Assembly: GCA_026874595.1 (NCBI GenBank)
Contig: CM049322.1
Location: 23,469,400-23,533,399 of the forward strand
Direction: 5' to 3'
Origin: Sipunculus nudus
Lineage: Eukaryota; Annelida; Sipuncula; Golfingiida; Sipunculidae
Length of the DNA stretch: 64,000 nt
Positions 63,972 to 64,000 of this stretch are shown piece by piece (positions within the stretch are counted from its first letter, which is position 1; the number at the start of each line of letters is the position of its first letter). The notes below the pieces were generated by a model. It worked only from the letters and a program-made list of their open reading frames with translations, was not told where the DNA came from and searched no databases. A program made the position numbers and the translations under genes.

Positions 63972-64000
63972 TACATAATTATATAGTGTTGTAGCATTCT

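Overview
This is animal nuclear DNA. Two intron-rich genes with GT-AG splice sites lie in AT-rich sequence full of interspersed repeats, mononucleotide G/C tracts and TA microsatellites. The repeat style (hairpin-ended elements, modules around GGTGGCGCCACC, a tRNA-derived SINE) suggests a marine invertebrate, most likely a mollusc. The genes themselves are too general to prove that.

Left half, minus strand: a DDX6 / Me31B / p54-type DEAD-box RNA helicase gene. I rebuilt one 5'UTR exon (about 32836-32955) and nine coding exons from 29445 down to 10827. All nine join in frame into 403 codons that contain every helicase motif from Q to VI. The last exon (about 40 residues in the human protein) was not found and probably lies left of base 1. 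Four introns hold box C/D snoRNA candidates on the gene's own strand. Three are paralogues sharing a guide resembling that of SNORD88 (28S rRNA). The fourth is unrelated and has an 8-bp terminal stem. The gene therefore looks like a snoRNA host.

Middle (about 33-40.9 kb): no convincing gene. It holds a composite repeat with 280-bp tandem modules (35.2-36.95 kb), a small hAT-like element (38812-39020), a 480-bp element with 21-bp perfect terminal inverted repeats (39282-39761), and a promoter-like stretch near 40 kb.

Right part, plus strand: a six-exon gene (coding 40943-62114) for a 221-residue, charged, mostly coiled-coil protein that I do not recognise, with a candidate alternative last exon at 43320-43400. 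Its 14.3-kb fourth intron is about 96% one minisatellite, roughly 300 copies of a 44-46 bp unit. The unit is a copy of the exon/intron junction at the start of that intron, so the exon's last bases and its 5' splice site recur hundreds of times. This array and the snoRNA set are the most unusual things here.

Left edge (0-10.8 kb): nested repeats. A hairpin-flanked composite element sits inside a copy of another family, and both belong to families seen elsewhere in the window. All boundaries come from reading the sequence by eye; no search or alignment was run.
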